A stretch of DNA of 64,000 nucleotides from Selaginella tamariscina (lineage: Eukaryota; Streptophyta; Lycopodiopsida; Selaginellales; Selaginellaceae), in assembly GCA_003024785.1 (NCBI GenBank), contig PUQB01000094.1, forward strand, positions 161,249 to 225,248. Direction: 5' to 3'. Positions within the stretch are counted from its first letter, which is position 1, and each line of letters starts with the position of its first letter. Of the stretch, positions 35,601 through 48,869 are shown in pieces. A program made the translations under genes and the position numbers. The notes under the pieces are model-generated. The model saw only the letters and a list, made by a program, of their open reading frames with translations. It was not told where the DNA came from and did not search any database.

Positions 35601-35725
35601 CAGTAGTTGACCTCACATGAAACAAATTCAGCTATTTGGGATCGGCACTACATAGTGATAAGCTACAATGAGCGTGAAGATACATACGCCCAAAGCCCAG
35701 ATCCTTATGTGCACATGCAAATATA
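35600..35725 (-). pseudogene. OST4-like remnant
   Basis: Matches 33050-33170. Minus-strand AGGATCTGGGCTTTGGGCGT shows loss of about ten bases at the site encoding FFANF, then the helix-coding part (CIFTLIVAYHYVV) is preserved. The start codon region is diverged. Confidence 0.8.
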
Positions 35726-37249
35726 AGATCTATGAGAATATATCTGGTGAAGAATATTCGCTTTATATGAAATGAGATTAAGTCACCGTGGTGTCTTCTA
35801 CAGATTTATTTATGTATATATAATCAAAGTTGTACACGATGGTTTTTATATATAAGAAGAGAAATAAGGAACGTGAATGAACAATTTTGGGACCATGGCA
35901 ACCTCATCACTAGGAGACATGGTTGAGGTCTATGATGGAAAGGGTTTCCACATATGGTCAATGTCTCTCTAGTTTTATCTAATGGGAGAAGGGCATATGG
36001 GAGGTTACTAATAGCTCAGAGACATGCCCTGTTACAGGCGTTGTAGAGATTGTTACTTAGAAGGTCAAGGACTCCAAAGTTCTTGGTTTGGAAAACTTTA
36101 TTGCAATCATTTGGACACTAGTCAAACATGAGCAGAGAACTAGAAGGGTCTCAAGAATGCTCTTGGGAAGGAGAGCATGGCAACTTTAGGGTCCTTGAAG
36201 ACTGATGGCTCAAGGTCTAGGCGAGTCAGCCTTGTCAAGGTGGAGATACTATTCAGCAAATTGATAATGTTCAGGGCACCCAATTCTTCATATGGACATT
36301 TGAGGATGTGCTAGAAAAGGATTACATAGTGGCTTGGTGTCAGTGCTTAAGACGTGCAATATTGCACAAGGAGGATTCAACTTCTAGAGAATTTGGCCAG
36401 ACCTGGTCAATATAGATGCTAGAGAGCAAATTGACAACAAGACTGGGAGCAGATCCTATACTCAACTTCCAGTAGTTACGTTTGAAGGAACCTCCAGCAA
36501 AGGTGGAAAGTGGAAGAAGAAGTTTAAGATGCCATCTAATGGCAAGAAAACTATATGGGACCAGCTTAGTCAAAGAACTATTGGACCACCTCCAGGAGCT
36601 GCTCTAGTTTCAACATGTAACAAATGTAAAAGCCCAGTCATTATGGACATGAGTGTACCAAGTCACACAAGGCTTTAGCTAATATTATCTCGATGATACA
36701 CAACCCAGATGATGGGGTAACTAGACAAGATGTCATTTGGTGGACTTACAGCAAGTCAACATGTAACCTCTTTAAGGCAGATTTTTTTGATTCCAACCAT
36801 GGAGAGGCAAAGTAGTCATTAGAAATGGTGTAGAGCTAGATGTAATAGCTCAAGGTATCATAAAGATCAAGCTTCCCTCCAAGTCTAGAGCAGTTGTACA
36901 CATATGTGAGGTCAAGCTAGTTCCTGTTGCTACTCAAACACTACTTTATGTGGGGATCATTTGTGAACATGGTTTTGAAACTGTCATCTCTCTTTGAAGA
37001 GGTTTTTCTTGCACACCAGGTGCATGGTAAGATTGTAGATATCATTTGAGTTGGCAACTTGTTCTGTGTGCCTTGCATTGTTCTGGAGAACTCCACAAGT
37101 GCAAAATCATTGGCCCCATTAATGAATAAACAACTAGTTGCAGCCATTACACCACGTCAGAGAGGGACAATTGCTGATATCAACACTTTGGCTAGGACAT
37201 ATTGATGAATAGCCATACACAAGCTCAAGGATCAAGACATGGTGATAGG

Positions 37250-37900
37250 TTTAAATCCAACCATCGTCTTGACAAATTTTTGAACCTTGTGTTCACGAGA
37301 AACAACATAAGTAGCCTTTCAATAATGGAGTGAGCTCTCGAGGCTCTCGTCCTCTTGAAATAATTTACATTGATATTTGCAGACCTATGCAGGTGAACTC
37401 ACCAAGTGGGAAGCATTACTTTATTTCCTTCGTTGGATGATTACTCTCGTAGAGTGGTGGTGAAGTTCCTTGCACACAAAGAGATGGTGCTACAAAGTTC
37501 CAAGCATTCCATGCAGCAACAATAGTTGAAACTAGCTAGCAGTTCTGTATCCTTCATATGAATGGGGTGAATATTGTCACGTGCTTTTGAGATTATTACA
37601 AAGCACAAGGAAATAACAAGAAAGTTTTTGTGCCTCATACTCCTGAGCACATTGTAGATGCATGAATAGTACTTTGGGGAAAGTGCTCGTAGCATGCTAT
37701 ATGACTCAGGTTTTCCAAGACATATTGGGTAGAGGTAGTCGGTACAAACAGCTTACTTGCATAACCGAGCCCCTACTTCATATTTGCAACAAGGCAAGAC
37801 ACCAAAAGAGTTGTGACAAGACGCAAGCCAGATGTGTCCAATTTAAGATTTTTGGTTGCTTGGCGTTTGCACATGTTATAAGGAGTTACGATAGAAGCTA
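37250..37900 (+). pseudogene. Copia integrase remnant
   Basis: The GPMQVNSPSGKHYFISFV stretch at about 37382-37435 is the start of the integrase core. A later frame, CVQFKIFGCLAFAHVI near 37830-37880, matches the usual core end. Interrupted by stops. Confidence 0.75.
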
Positions 37901-38399
37901 GACTCTAAGACAAGGATGGCAGCTCTGCTTGGATACAACAATGAAAGAAAAAGCATATAAGCTACTGGCCCTGGATAACTTGGAGTTAATAATATCTTGA
38001 GATTGTAATTTTTGATGAAACCCGTACTTACGGTAATAGGCTATTAGGGGCAACATGAAATCTTGTTGTCTTAGATGTTGAAAGTGATGGCAACGAGGAG
38101 AAAGTGATACATTCTATGAATTAGGAGCAAGGAGGAGCCTTATCTTCAAGCTTAGTAGAGCAAGGATCTAGCAAGACAACAGACGTCCTCAAATTGTGCT
38201 CCCCTACATCGCTCCACTAAATTCCAATTCTCACATAGCAAGGCAGCAATATCGTGAGAAATAGCTCTGCAAGCAACTGTGTAGCATCTAGACAAAGGCT
38301 CGTGAGCATCTTAAGTTAGAACCAGAGCCTCAACCACAACCCGAGCTATTCTTGCAGTAAATGCCCGAGACGGGCATTTTGTGCCAAATTACCACAAGC

Positions 38400-39100
38400 C
38401 ATGCAGTGTGTAGATGCCAAGTACTGGAAGGAGGCAATCAATAATGAAGTTGACTCTATTGTCAAGAATCAAAGTGCTAGTTCCGGTAGCACAGTTACTC
38501 CTGGAAAAAGGCAGTGGACACAAAGTGGCTGTTTAAGATCAAATCGAGCATAGATGGTCAAGCAAGCAGATTCAAGGCCCGCTTAGTAGCTCATGGCTTC
38601 TCACAGGTGGGAGGGATTGATTTTAAAGAGACATTCTCACCAGTTGTGAAACTTAACTTAGTTCATTTGTTGATGGCACTAGCAGCAGAGTTTGACTTAA
38701 AGGTGGGACATATGGATGCCATAACAGCCTTCCTTATGGCTACCTTAAAGAGGAGGTTTACGTGACTATGCCAGAGAGTTTGAGTTTGAGGGGGAGAGAT
38801 TGAGCAGGTATTATCGACTCATAAAATTCCTCTACGACTTAAGCAAAGTCCACGTACATGGTACAAGATAGTAGATGGATATTTTATCTCAGTTGGTTTC
38901 CATAGGAACAATAGATACAATGTTTACATCAAGTTGCTGAGAGATAGGCTGATCATCGTAGATGTGTATGTTGATGACTACATTATCCTACAAGTGTTTC
39001 AGAATTTATGATCATGATCAAGAAAGAGTTGATGGACACGTTTGATATGATTGACCTTAGTAAGATTAACTATTGCCTAGTATAAAGGTACAATGAAGCA
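38400..39100 (+). pseudogene. Copia reverse transcriptase remnant
   Basis: The frame at 38514-38765 reads TKWLFKIKSSIDGQASRFKA then RLVAHGFSQVGGIDFKETFS and PVVKL, characteristic of copia RT. The catalytic YVDD lies near 38968-38979 within DVYVDDYIIL. The frame between them is broken. Confidence 0.9.
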
Positions 39101-40583
39101 GTGGAATGGTATGACTGTCACAACAACGGTATGGCATAATATCTAAAGGTTTAACCTCAGCTAGATAAATCCAATTGTTACTCCAATGCAACCAAACTTA
39201 CATTTGTCGAGAGAAATGAGTCCAATGACCAAACAAGAAAGCAACAATGGCAGCAGTTCCTTATTGCCTAGTGGTAGGCAGTCTCATCTATTTGATGGTT
39301 TGTACAAGGCAGTTATTACTTTTGCGTAAGACAAGTTTCTCAGTTCATAGAGAATTCTGGTTGAGAACATTAGTTATCAGTGAACAGATCCTAAGATATC
39401 TCAAGGGAATAGAGAACTTTGAGTTAGTGTATGATAGGAGTGCAGCCCTCAAATTAACTAGATACTCAAATGCAAATTTTTAAGAATGTTGACATGAGAA
39501 AATCCACGTCTGGTTATTGTTTCAAGTTTGGGAGTGGAGCGATATTCGGGCCAGTAAGTGCAATAGATTAATGCACTCTCGTGTACTGAAGCAGAGTATA
39601 TAACCATGACAACAGTTGCTCAAGAAGTTGTTTAGTTGAGGGAGGACCTCTTAGGTTTAACGCTTCACCAAAGGACCTACTCTCCTTAAGTGTGACAATC
39701 AAAACTAACTAGGAACCCACGGTACCGAAACATGTTTAGGTATGCTTCCACTGTGTTCATGAGCAAGTGAAGGATGAAGCTCTAGAGCTGCAATATGTTT
39801 CAACTGCAGATGGTGGCTGATATTTTCACAAAGGCTTTATCGCCGGCCACCTTTAACCAACATAGAACTTTGTTGGGAGTTTTGTTCTTACAATGGAAGT
39901 CACATAGGTTGTGTGGACCCCACAGGAAAGGCGGGGCAGAGCAATGCAAACAGACATAAGCAGAGGCCACATGGCAACCATGTAAAACCAGATGGTAACC
40001 ATGTCATATCAGTTTGAGGGGGAGTGTTAAAAATATTTGCCTCATATGACATTAAGTGACCGGTGGTATATATAATCAAAGTTGTACATGATGGTTTTTA
40101 TATATAATAAGAAGAGAAATAGTTAAGTAATATATATATTACACATATTAGGGGAATATTCTAAGAATGTGCTTCTTTATGCCTTCGTTTGTTTAATGTA
40201 TTAATTCTAATTATTGAGAACTGTTTCTCTAAAATAAATAAATATATAAAATGGAAATAAATAACAGTAGAACTTATTTAATTTAATCATCCCAATTAAA
40301 ATGAAATTAAGTCATTTCAGAAAGGGACTCAACCACATGTCTCTGCCGACGTAAATGTTATATAACCGTAACTTTTTGTAATGCACTTAAATAATATAAT
40401 TATTTTTATTATATGTTCTTTTAGATATTATTTATTTTTGATAATCTTGGAATTTTAAGTATGTAATTATAAACCTCCTATGCGACCTAACCAGTTTAAA
40501 ATATAAACTTGTTATTGTATATATATATATATATATATACTTTATTTTAGAGTTAGATTAATGTTTGGTTTAGGTCTTACTTA

Positions 40584-41936
40584 ATGATGTGTAGAAGCAT
40601 AGTGCCCAGTGTTCCATATGTTAGACATTCAAATCAATCTTCGTCGTACACTACATTGTCATCAAGGGTCTGTAAACAGCTCGAAGTGAAACGTAGTAAA
40701 TTCATTGCAAATGCTGCTGCAATTACTGATGAAAAAGCGCCCTTGTATTTCTCTCAGAGGTATTAATTAGTATTAATTATGTATTGATAAATATTAACTT
40801 CACTAATTAATCTAGTTGTTATATTATATTAGTTAGTATATTGTTTATATATCACAGGTTTCTGATCCTCGAGCAACTCACAATTGCTGGGCGATACAAA
40901 GTAAGTTTTGTAAATAGATAAAGCTTCTTATAAAATTATAAAACCAAGAAATTTATATTGTAAACAAATTTTCATAATAAATAGATTTATTTATATATTT
41001 TAATAGATAAGAGAGAAGTACCGTTTCAGTGACGATGGTGAACCAGGGGGTACTGCAGGAAGGCCAATATACACAGCCATTGAGAACTCGGGTTTAGATG
41101 GAGTTATGCTTGTTGTTACAAGGTGTGTGCGTCTGTTGTGTAGTGAGAGATCAAATTTTAGACATCAATGCATATATATACACACATTTATACACTTAGA
41201 TATGTATGTGCTGCTTTGTATTGAGTATTATATAGTATATTCTCTCGGTGTATTCTAAGGATGAACTTATGGTATATTACTGAGATGAAGTAAATGTAGA
41301 GGGTACCGCTTGTTGAAGGAATAGCTTATATAGATTGAGATTTATAGACACACACACAAATAAAAACAGGTATTACGGAGGAACGAAGCTTGGAACAGGA
41401 GGTTTAGTGAGAGCATACGGAGGAATAGCAGCAGATTGCCTTAAAGATGCAGATACAGAAGTTGTGAAAGCCAAGGTATATGTATATATGTGTATATGTA
41501 TGAATATATGCTTGTATACGTAGTATATAAATGTGTATATATAGATATAACACACGTTTACACATATATGTTGTATACGTAGTATATAAATGTGTATATA
41601 TAGTATAACACACGTTACACATATACGCAGGTGCAGCTTGTCATCAAGCTCCGTTTCGATCTGCTTGGAGTTGTATATCCTCTTGTAAGATTTGTATTCA
41701 TATAGAAATCTCTCTCTATGTATGTATCTCTGTATGTATGTATCACTTCATGTGTATTTATATGTATATGTGTGTAACAGTTCCAGGTGTACGATGTGGA
41801 AAAAGGGGAGGAGTATTATGAGGAGGCTACGAGTGTGAAAATGTATTTACTAGTAGATGAAGATAGAACACAAGAGCTCGAGAGTTCACTTAACAATGCA
41901 TGTAGAGGTGATATTGTAATTGAAAGAGTTCAGTAA
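40584..41936 (+). CDS. IMPACT/YigZ family (UPF0029) protein, six exons
   Basis: Exons: 40584-40759, 40858-40900, about 41014-41122 (or from 41007), 41370-41475, 41631-41684, 41781-41936. Exon 1 encodes an N-terminal stretch of about 45 residues, possibly a targeting sequence, then [13 protein letters not shown]. Exon 2 in one frame gives the family motif [10 protein letters not shown]. Exon 3 gives [16 protein letters not shown], and exon 4 [18 protein letters not shown]. The C-terminal half is a ferredoxin-like domain ending [14 protein letters not shown]. The IMPACT/YIH1 relatives modulate GCN2 signalling; the short bacterial-type relatives have unclear roles. With exon 3 starting at 41007 the splice product is open for about 216 residues, but exon 2 is then read in the wrong frame. 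With 41014, one base is missing at the exon 1-2 junction. Start codon choice is tentative. Confidence 0.8.
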
Positions 41937-43251
41937 CACACACACACACACACATTCATATATTATATACACACATATATAAGTTTAAGAGAATCAGTTT
42001 TATGTTATATTTGGAGCAGCTAGTGAGATTAGTAAATCATGTTATTATACATAAATGTTTGAATTTATTTGAAACTATTTGGTGTGCATATAAAAAGAAC
42101 CTATATAAATCAATACTATTGCGACCAGACAGTCTTAATTAGTTTTGAAGGTTATGAATTTTACTGTAATATAGATTATTTAATCATTTGTAACTAGTAA
42201 AAGATATTATATAGAAGAGAAAACTGTAAGAGACCTATAAATGAAGTTACCAATTTTTTTTGCAATGTTTCGTCAATCATTGCATTCATAATAAAAATAT
42301 TAATTAGATTAAATGAAGATAACAGGTTTTTAACTTAGCTGTATTTAATAATATAAAACGCGTATAGAAATATAATATATATGTTTAGATACATTTGATT
42401 AGTAAGAACGCCTATTTAGAAAGATAGTAAGTATATTTTGTTTCTATTATAACTATTTCTATAAAAAGATTAATGAATTAAAAAAAATTTATTTTATTTA
42501 TATTACTCTTTTGAGAATCTTTCCTGGAAACTAGTTTATCTACTTATATTATAATTTGCCTCTATAATTTCTTACAAGTAATATATTATATCTATTTTAC
42601 TGATTCACATAAACATAACCTGGTATATACCTATACAGATATTTTATAAAGCTTCAATCATACATACATACATACATACATACATAGACATATATATATA
42701 TATATATAGATATATATATATATATATAGATATAAAGAATCGCGTAAACCTGGATATGAAAGTGATAGTGTGTCTTGTACAATATAACAAATATAAATAT
42801 AATACATAATAAATGGACACTTTGATTCTCTTTGACAAATTTAATACTGTACTTTTGCAATTGGCTACTTAAATTTCAAACTTGTACATATATAATTTGT
42901 AAACTGAAAATATAACTTATAAGTGTACTTACAATAAGTAACATGTTAAATATGTATATGTTCTTACTGTGTGTTTAGATAACGACCAAAGTATATATGG
43001 ACGTACACATACACACATCAATGTCATTGTCTCAACTCTCGCTATTGCGCGTGCTCTATATTAAACATGACATGTTCACACAGGTCAAAGCTAAATAAGA
43101 GCTCTATTCACACTTGCATTTTAACTACAGTCAGTTATTTTATTTTTCGTATAAAATTTTCTTCAGAATGTGTAAATATTACACAAAATATATGGCTTGT
43201 TAGACTTGTTAATGTATCAATACATTATAAACTTATGATGATCAAAGATCA
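41937..43251. other. Intergenic, no gene seen
   Basis: AT-rich, with (CATA)n and (TA)n tracts at 42658-42735 and (CA)n at 41938-41954. Confidence 0.55.
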
Positions 43252-43516
43252 ATGTCTATTTTAATCAATATTGTAGCGGTACTGCTCTTATGTTGTGCTA
43301 TGTCTCTATATGCTCGAGGTTTTCCTTTTATAATAACATATTTATAATTTACATATATTTTATTATACAGGTGTAAATGCTTCTTCTAATGTAGATATAT
43401 CAAGAGAAAATTATGAGTTGAATTTTGTTGAACTTAGTCCTCCAAGCTTCGCTACTACTAATAACAAAGGTTCAATAACTTCAATTCCATCAGGTCCAAA
43501 TCCTATACATAATTGA
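43252..43516 (+). CDS. CLE-type peptide hormone precursor, two exons
   Basis: Exons 43252-43318 and 43371-43516, separated by a 52-nt GT-AG intron in phase 1, encode a 70-residue protein. It starts MSILINIVAVLLLCCAMSLY, a classic secretion signal, followed by a hydrophilic variable region of about 37 residues. It ends directly before TGA with TSIPSGPNPIHN. This dodecapeptide matches the CLE motif (x-x-V/I-P-S-G-P-N-P-I/L-x-N): invariant Pro4, Gly6, Pro7, Pro9, and Asn at 8 and 12. TDIF-type peptides share 8 of 12 positions; position 1 is Thr rather than His or Arg, which is unusual. CLE peptides are secreted, processed and bound by leucine-rich-repeat receptor kinases to control meristem or vascular cell fate. 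Neither exon shows stops or shifts. A chance match is possible but unlikely, given signal, motif and stop together. Confidence 0.8.
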
Positions 43517-45179
43517 TGAGTTATGGGTTTTCTATATGTATATATTTTTTAAACCTGTGGCATTGTTTCGATCAAACTAAATCTTTTATGTAAATGAATA
43601 TATCGAGTATATAATGTTATATGATACTAATGTATGTTTTAATGTTATTCTTAATAAGTTTTTTGTTAAGTAATTATGAAGCTTTAAATAGATTTGATAA
43701 TCTCTGCATAGATAAATTCTGATATAAAATTTCACAAAGTATTTATAAGAATTTAATTATGCTAAACTTATTTATGTTTGATTTTAAACATATACATGTA
43801 TAGGGTGTTATTTCTTAGCATACAAAGAATTAACATAAATCATAATTAAATAATATACTAAAATAAATATAAAATACAATGTTACATAAATGGTTCAATA
43901 CTAATAATTTTTAATCAATCTAAATTAGTTAAAGTATAGTTGTATTTCATCATCTTATACACTATTATTTTAGATAAGATGTAAAGACTATTACACCCAC
44001 CACTTATTTTTCAACATACATACTGTATCTTGTTTCACATAAGAATTTGAATTCTATGGAATGTGAAACCTTAAGTTCATAATAACTAGAATGTGACTTT
44101 ATTAAATATGTTAAATTTATTTAAAATCAATTGTCAGGATTTCATCTTAAATTATTAGATTAGAAAAAAGAATAACAATAATATGTTGTGTACTTAAAAG
44201 AGTATAAATCACTAATTATGATTGAATTTGTTAATTAAAATAAATCAACATGGATATTAAAAATTAAAAATAGTTAATACATCCAGGATATACAAATATA
44301 TGCATGCATCACCTAACCAAAAGCGTATATACGTGTATAAAATATATAAACATTATTAATTAGTTATAGTATGTTTGTTATAAGTAATTGATATGTTAAA
44401 TACTATAACATATAAAGAGAAATTACATTAAAATTGGTTATATTAAAAGATATGAAAACTACATATATAAATACATCTATATTTACATGCATTAAAATAA
44501 ATCATAATTAGGAATATATATAATTATATTTCATTTATAATAGTAATACCTTATTGTTCTAATATGATTAAATAAAACAAAATCTTCAGGGTTAACGCAT
44601 TTTTTTATACACATGATTTATTATATATCTGTAGGTTTTTAATGTTTATAATTAATTAAGTATGTAAGGTAACTATACGTAGGTTACCTTACAAGTAATA
44701 TTAATTAAATTAAAGCAAAGAGAAGTGTCTAAGTAGCACAGAGGGTGGTGTCCGCCTGGCAGGCAAATCTATATTTATAAAAACATTCAAACTTATAATT
44801 ATTATGTAGTAAGCTTATGTATTACTATAGGTAATATAAACAAATATAATTATGGCCAAAGTCTCTCATAATAATATTTATAGTAAAGAAGATCATCTAT
44901 TTAAATTTTCATAGGATATATACTACTAAATGAATGTACATGTTTAGAGTGAAATATAAATCTCATACAAACTTAAAGGTTGCAAATTCAATAATTATAC
45001 AATATTACTAAACCTATACAACATAATGCTTATTTATATAGCTAATAAACTTATTTTAAAATAATAGTACAATAGAACATATAACAGATTTTAAGTACGT
45101 GACATTAATATTAAAAATAGGTTAAGTTAACATTATAGTATTTTACACATATTAATATTTATGAAAGCTTAAATATGTA

Positions 45180-45222
<43 letters not shown>

Positions 45223-45929
45223 ATACTTTGGAACAATATAAAATATACCATGGGACAAAGCAATATTTTATAATGAACAAAGTATATATAAAGAATATCC
45301 CTTAATATGAATTTATGTATAAGAATAATATTTATTGATAAAGAAGAACAAGTGTGAAATGCTTTCATATGTAGTTTACAATTCACAAAATTAATTACAT
45401 ATAAGTAAATGATCAATAGGAAAGTCTTCATGCATTATACATTATTGAATGTGCGTCCAAACATTTTAGAGAAAAGCAAAACAATTTTGAAAATTAAGCG
45501 TGTGTACATTGTTTTGAAATGACTATTGAAAACCAGCGAGACTGTTAATAAATCATTATTTAAATCAAACAAAAAACGGTGGACTATATTATCTAATCAC
45601 ATTAAATTACTAAGTTACTATCCATAAAATATGTTATTAAAACACATTAAATAGTTATAAGTAAACATGTTATTTAGATCATATTAATTGATTATCAATA
45701 TAATTGAAAAAATTAAACATATAATTGAAAATACTATTTTAAATTATTAGTTGTAGAACAAGATTTAAATTTGAGACTTGACAATATTAGAAGTCGTTAT
45801 TCACATATGGCTAACCAAATTAATGAAAATGTAAATGGCACATTAAATAAACTACAAAATAAAAAAAAGAATGAAATAAAACATAAGGGTGGGAATTTGT
45901 ATAGCATTTAATTCATTTCAATGTAGAGT
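43517..45929. other. AT-rich intergenic, no gene seen
   Basis: Contains a perfect hairpin at 44663-44693 (TGTAAGGTAAC/GTTACCTTACA), a small GC-rich island at 44727-44768, and (TA)n at 45184-45219. No reading frame with protein-like composition. Confidence 0.55.
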
Positions 45930-46720
45930 GTAATCGAACATTAAAAACCCAATATCCAAGAACTCACCCTTCAATTGGCTAAGTACATAGATAAGGTTCA
46001 CCTTCGTGAATTAGGACGTGTGACCAACTATGTTGTGAGTGTTGTTCTTAGTTTAGCGGCCAAAGTAAGGCCTAACCATTAGATTTACAGAACATGAACT
46101 AAGGCAACGCCTTCCATGCTTGCAAATGGGCTATGGGATAGGAATCCTTAGACGCAATGTACCCGGTCATGGTGGTGTGATTCACCAACAATAAGGGTTG
46201 GACAATCTTAGGCTGTGACTTACCCATGTAGTCTAAAATTAAGGTGGCACAATATAGGTTATGCCTTGATGACACAAGCTTAAACTTGCACCAGTAAAAG
46301 AATAACAAACTTCTTTAAATCTAGGAACTCACACTATATATACTTACCTTTTTATGTGATGGAGTCTCCCCGTTCCTTCTATTTATAAGTGAGTTGGCAT
46401 GGAATGCTATCCCCTTTATTAATGAGATGGATTTAACCTAACCTAATAATGCCAAACCCTACCTAGGTCAACCTTAAGGTGTTTTAACCTCATTTAAACC
46501 AAATAGAAAATCTAATTGAAACATCAAAATAAAAGAGTTTTTTATCTAACTTTATCTAGAGTTTTTAATAAATATTTAATAACACCTACCTAGACCATCA
46601 CTAGATACCCAAGTACACTAGATGGGCCTATTTTTCTAGTACATTTGAAGCATGTCGACATAGTATAATAGGTGATAACAATTAACCTCCAAAATAAAGA
46701 ATTGAATTATAATTAAAAAG
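45930..46720 (-). repeat. LTR-like segment, second copy of the nested family
   Basis: Aligned by eye with 27850-28740 in the same orientation (ACACAAGCTTA, GGAACTCACACTA, TTTATGTGATGGA, GTACACTAGATGGGCC). Much more AT-rich than the 28-kb copy, consistent with age and cytosine loss. Confidence 0.6.
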
Positions 46721-46729
46721 ATGATGCAC

Positions 46730-48460
46730 CTTTTGCCTTTGAAAATGTTAACATCCTTGTTGATGTCTATCTCCAAGACTAGATAGGTTAGAAAACATTA
46801 ACAAAGAATTAATGCTAATCACCATATGTGAAGTTAATAAAAAATTCACATAAGTTTTATTACCTCCCTTTATGCAAAGCCAAATACTTCAAAACTAACA
46901 TTCACTTAATTGCTAATTCAACTACTAGAGGCACCACCTATGACATGAAGTCATATAGAAACCTTTGTATGTCTGCAAAGTCTGTCACCCAAACACATAC
47001 AATAAGTTAGTTAATTTATTTACTTTAATTGTAATTTATATTGGAGGCTTTTAGTTAATATTATTTGCTAGTCCCTAGGTTAACAAGAAATAAAGATTTA
47101 CTTTATTCCTTAACCTTTATTACAATTAACTTAGGACCTCACCTCAAACTCATTCATTAACTCCATTACCTTTTATAAAATTCTCCAATAGTTCCCTCCT
47201 TGATTCGCATGTTAGATAACCTTCTACTTAACAAGATATTCAAGCTTACATTTTTGTCACTTATTAATGTTCCTTCATTTCAATATGGCTTTAACCTTAA
47301 TATTTTTTCTCCTTGTTGACTAGTTCAGGAGGCAAACATAAATTATTATATCTTCTTTTGAATATTTCTCATTTTTGTGAAATGGCTTGAGCAAATTGAC
47401 GTGAAACACATTATGTAATGCAAAAAGAACTTTTTCGAAAGAGTTGTTGAAACTTTCAGGTTTCTAATATTTAGCAATACCATATCTCCAACCTAATATT
47501 CTATGTCATGTTAATGCTTATCATATTACTGACAATACCTTTTTTGTGTTGCAGTCATTGCTTGACAAGCAACATCTCATGCACGATGCAATTTTTAACA
47601 AACTCTACTACAAAGGGGACTCAAATAGCATCGTCTTTTGGCAACACATATCCTAAGGAATACCATCCTTATTCCCAGTCAACACTCCATCGAGCTACAC
47701 TCAATCATGTGTTGAGTTATATATAACATATCTTAACCATATTTAAGTGCTCAACCCAATTAAGTTAATTATTATTTCTGTTTGCAAATGGTAAGTCATA
47801 CTAAACTTTGGCATTGTATTGTACTAAACATGCCTATAAATCGATTTGAGATCATCATTTTTAGTAAATCATGCACTTTTATGATCCTGTAGAAGAAAAA
47901 CTCTATTGCTTGTTTTGCATTTACTACCTATACTATTGGAATAAAATAAGCAACTTATAAAAATTGATCAACTATCACCATGAGGGAATCAAAATCACGA
48001 GATTTTAACAATGTCCAAAGTAACACTTTGGAATGGTCATTGTGGAATTGGTATAGGTTATAACTTCCTAACTTATTTTTGTGATTGACTTTCCACTTGT
48101 TGACATGTAGAACATGTCTTAACATATTTAATAATATTGCTTATCATTCCTAACCATTTCAATAAAGTCAATGTTTTGTGCCTTTTACCATGTTTTGCCA
48201 AAGGAACATTTCAATGTTCCATGTCCTTTCTAAAATATAGAACCTCTTCTCTTTGTAGTAAAGAACTCCATCTTGTATTGCAAAATACACTTGTTTGAGT
48301 GTATCCATTCGGCTTTCCACCTTTGCTAAAATATCACTATTTGTTTTCTTTCTACTATCAAGTCTAAGGCCCTCTTAACATACTCATCTTGAGGATTGCC
48401 CTTATAAACTCATCTACCAAGTAGGGTGTAAAATTGACTTGCAATTACAGGTTTTTAGGC
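46730..48460 (-). mobile_element. Degraded gypsy fragment
   Basis: The minus strand around 48110-48290 reads YYKEKRFYILERTWNIEMFL and LWQNMVKGTKH, then VKTCSTCQQVESQ-like phrases in broken frames. This resembles the zinc-binding N-terminus of gypsy integrase. The rest is too decayed to assign. It lies next to the LTR-like block at 45930-46720 and may belong to it. Confidence 0.5.
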
Positions 48461-48869
48461 ATTAGGTTTGTTAAATATAATAAAGAAAAAAAAATATATT
48501 ATCAAATGACTTGTTATGTACTCTAAAAATTATCATTATAATCACTAAATAAAAATTACATAAGTAGTCATACATATTTTATTAATATAGACTTTATACA
48601 TTATATAAATAAAATACGGATTAGTAAGGCAAAAGATAACTAGGGCAAAAGAAGCATTGACATGGATGGGCCCCAACAGCGACAACAAGGAAGAGGAAGG
48701 GGTTGCTATTAGACTTAGCAGCAACCAAGCAAGGCACAACTCACATATACAGTGATATACTCTTTATTTTAGGAGGAATGAGCCACACTAGAAAAAGCAA
48801 AACTTAGTAGAAAGAGTCTCATTGACTTTTATTTTTCTCTATCCACTCTAAGATCTAACAATGGTGCTA

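Larger units (their letters stand above)
35745..40120 (+). mobile_element. Ty1/copia LTR retrotransposon, decayed, in the OST4-IMPACT spacer
   Basis: LTR fragments at about 35745-35885 and 40025-40120 share GTATATATAATCAAAGTTGTACA(C/T)GATGG-like sequence. A TTTGAGGGGGAGTG polypurine tract stands directly before the 3' LTR. Copia order is seen: gag-like frame from ATG at 35895, integrase at about 37250-37900, reverse transcriptase at 38400-39100, RNase H to about 39850. Many stops; non-autonomous. Confidence 0.85.

Noticed and set aside
44724..44768. Possible tRNA
   Set aside because: D-arm-like and anticodon-like phrases are present, but there is no T-arm or closing acceptor stem.
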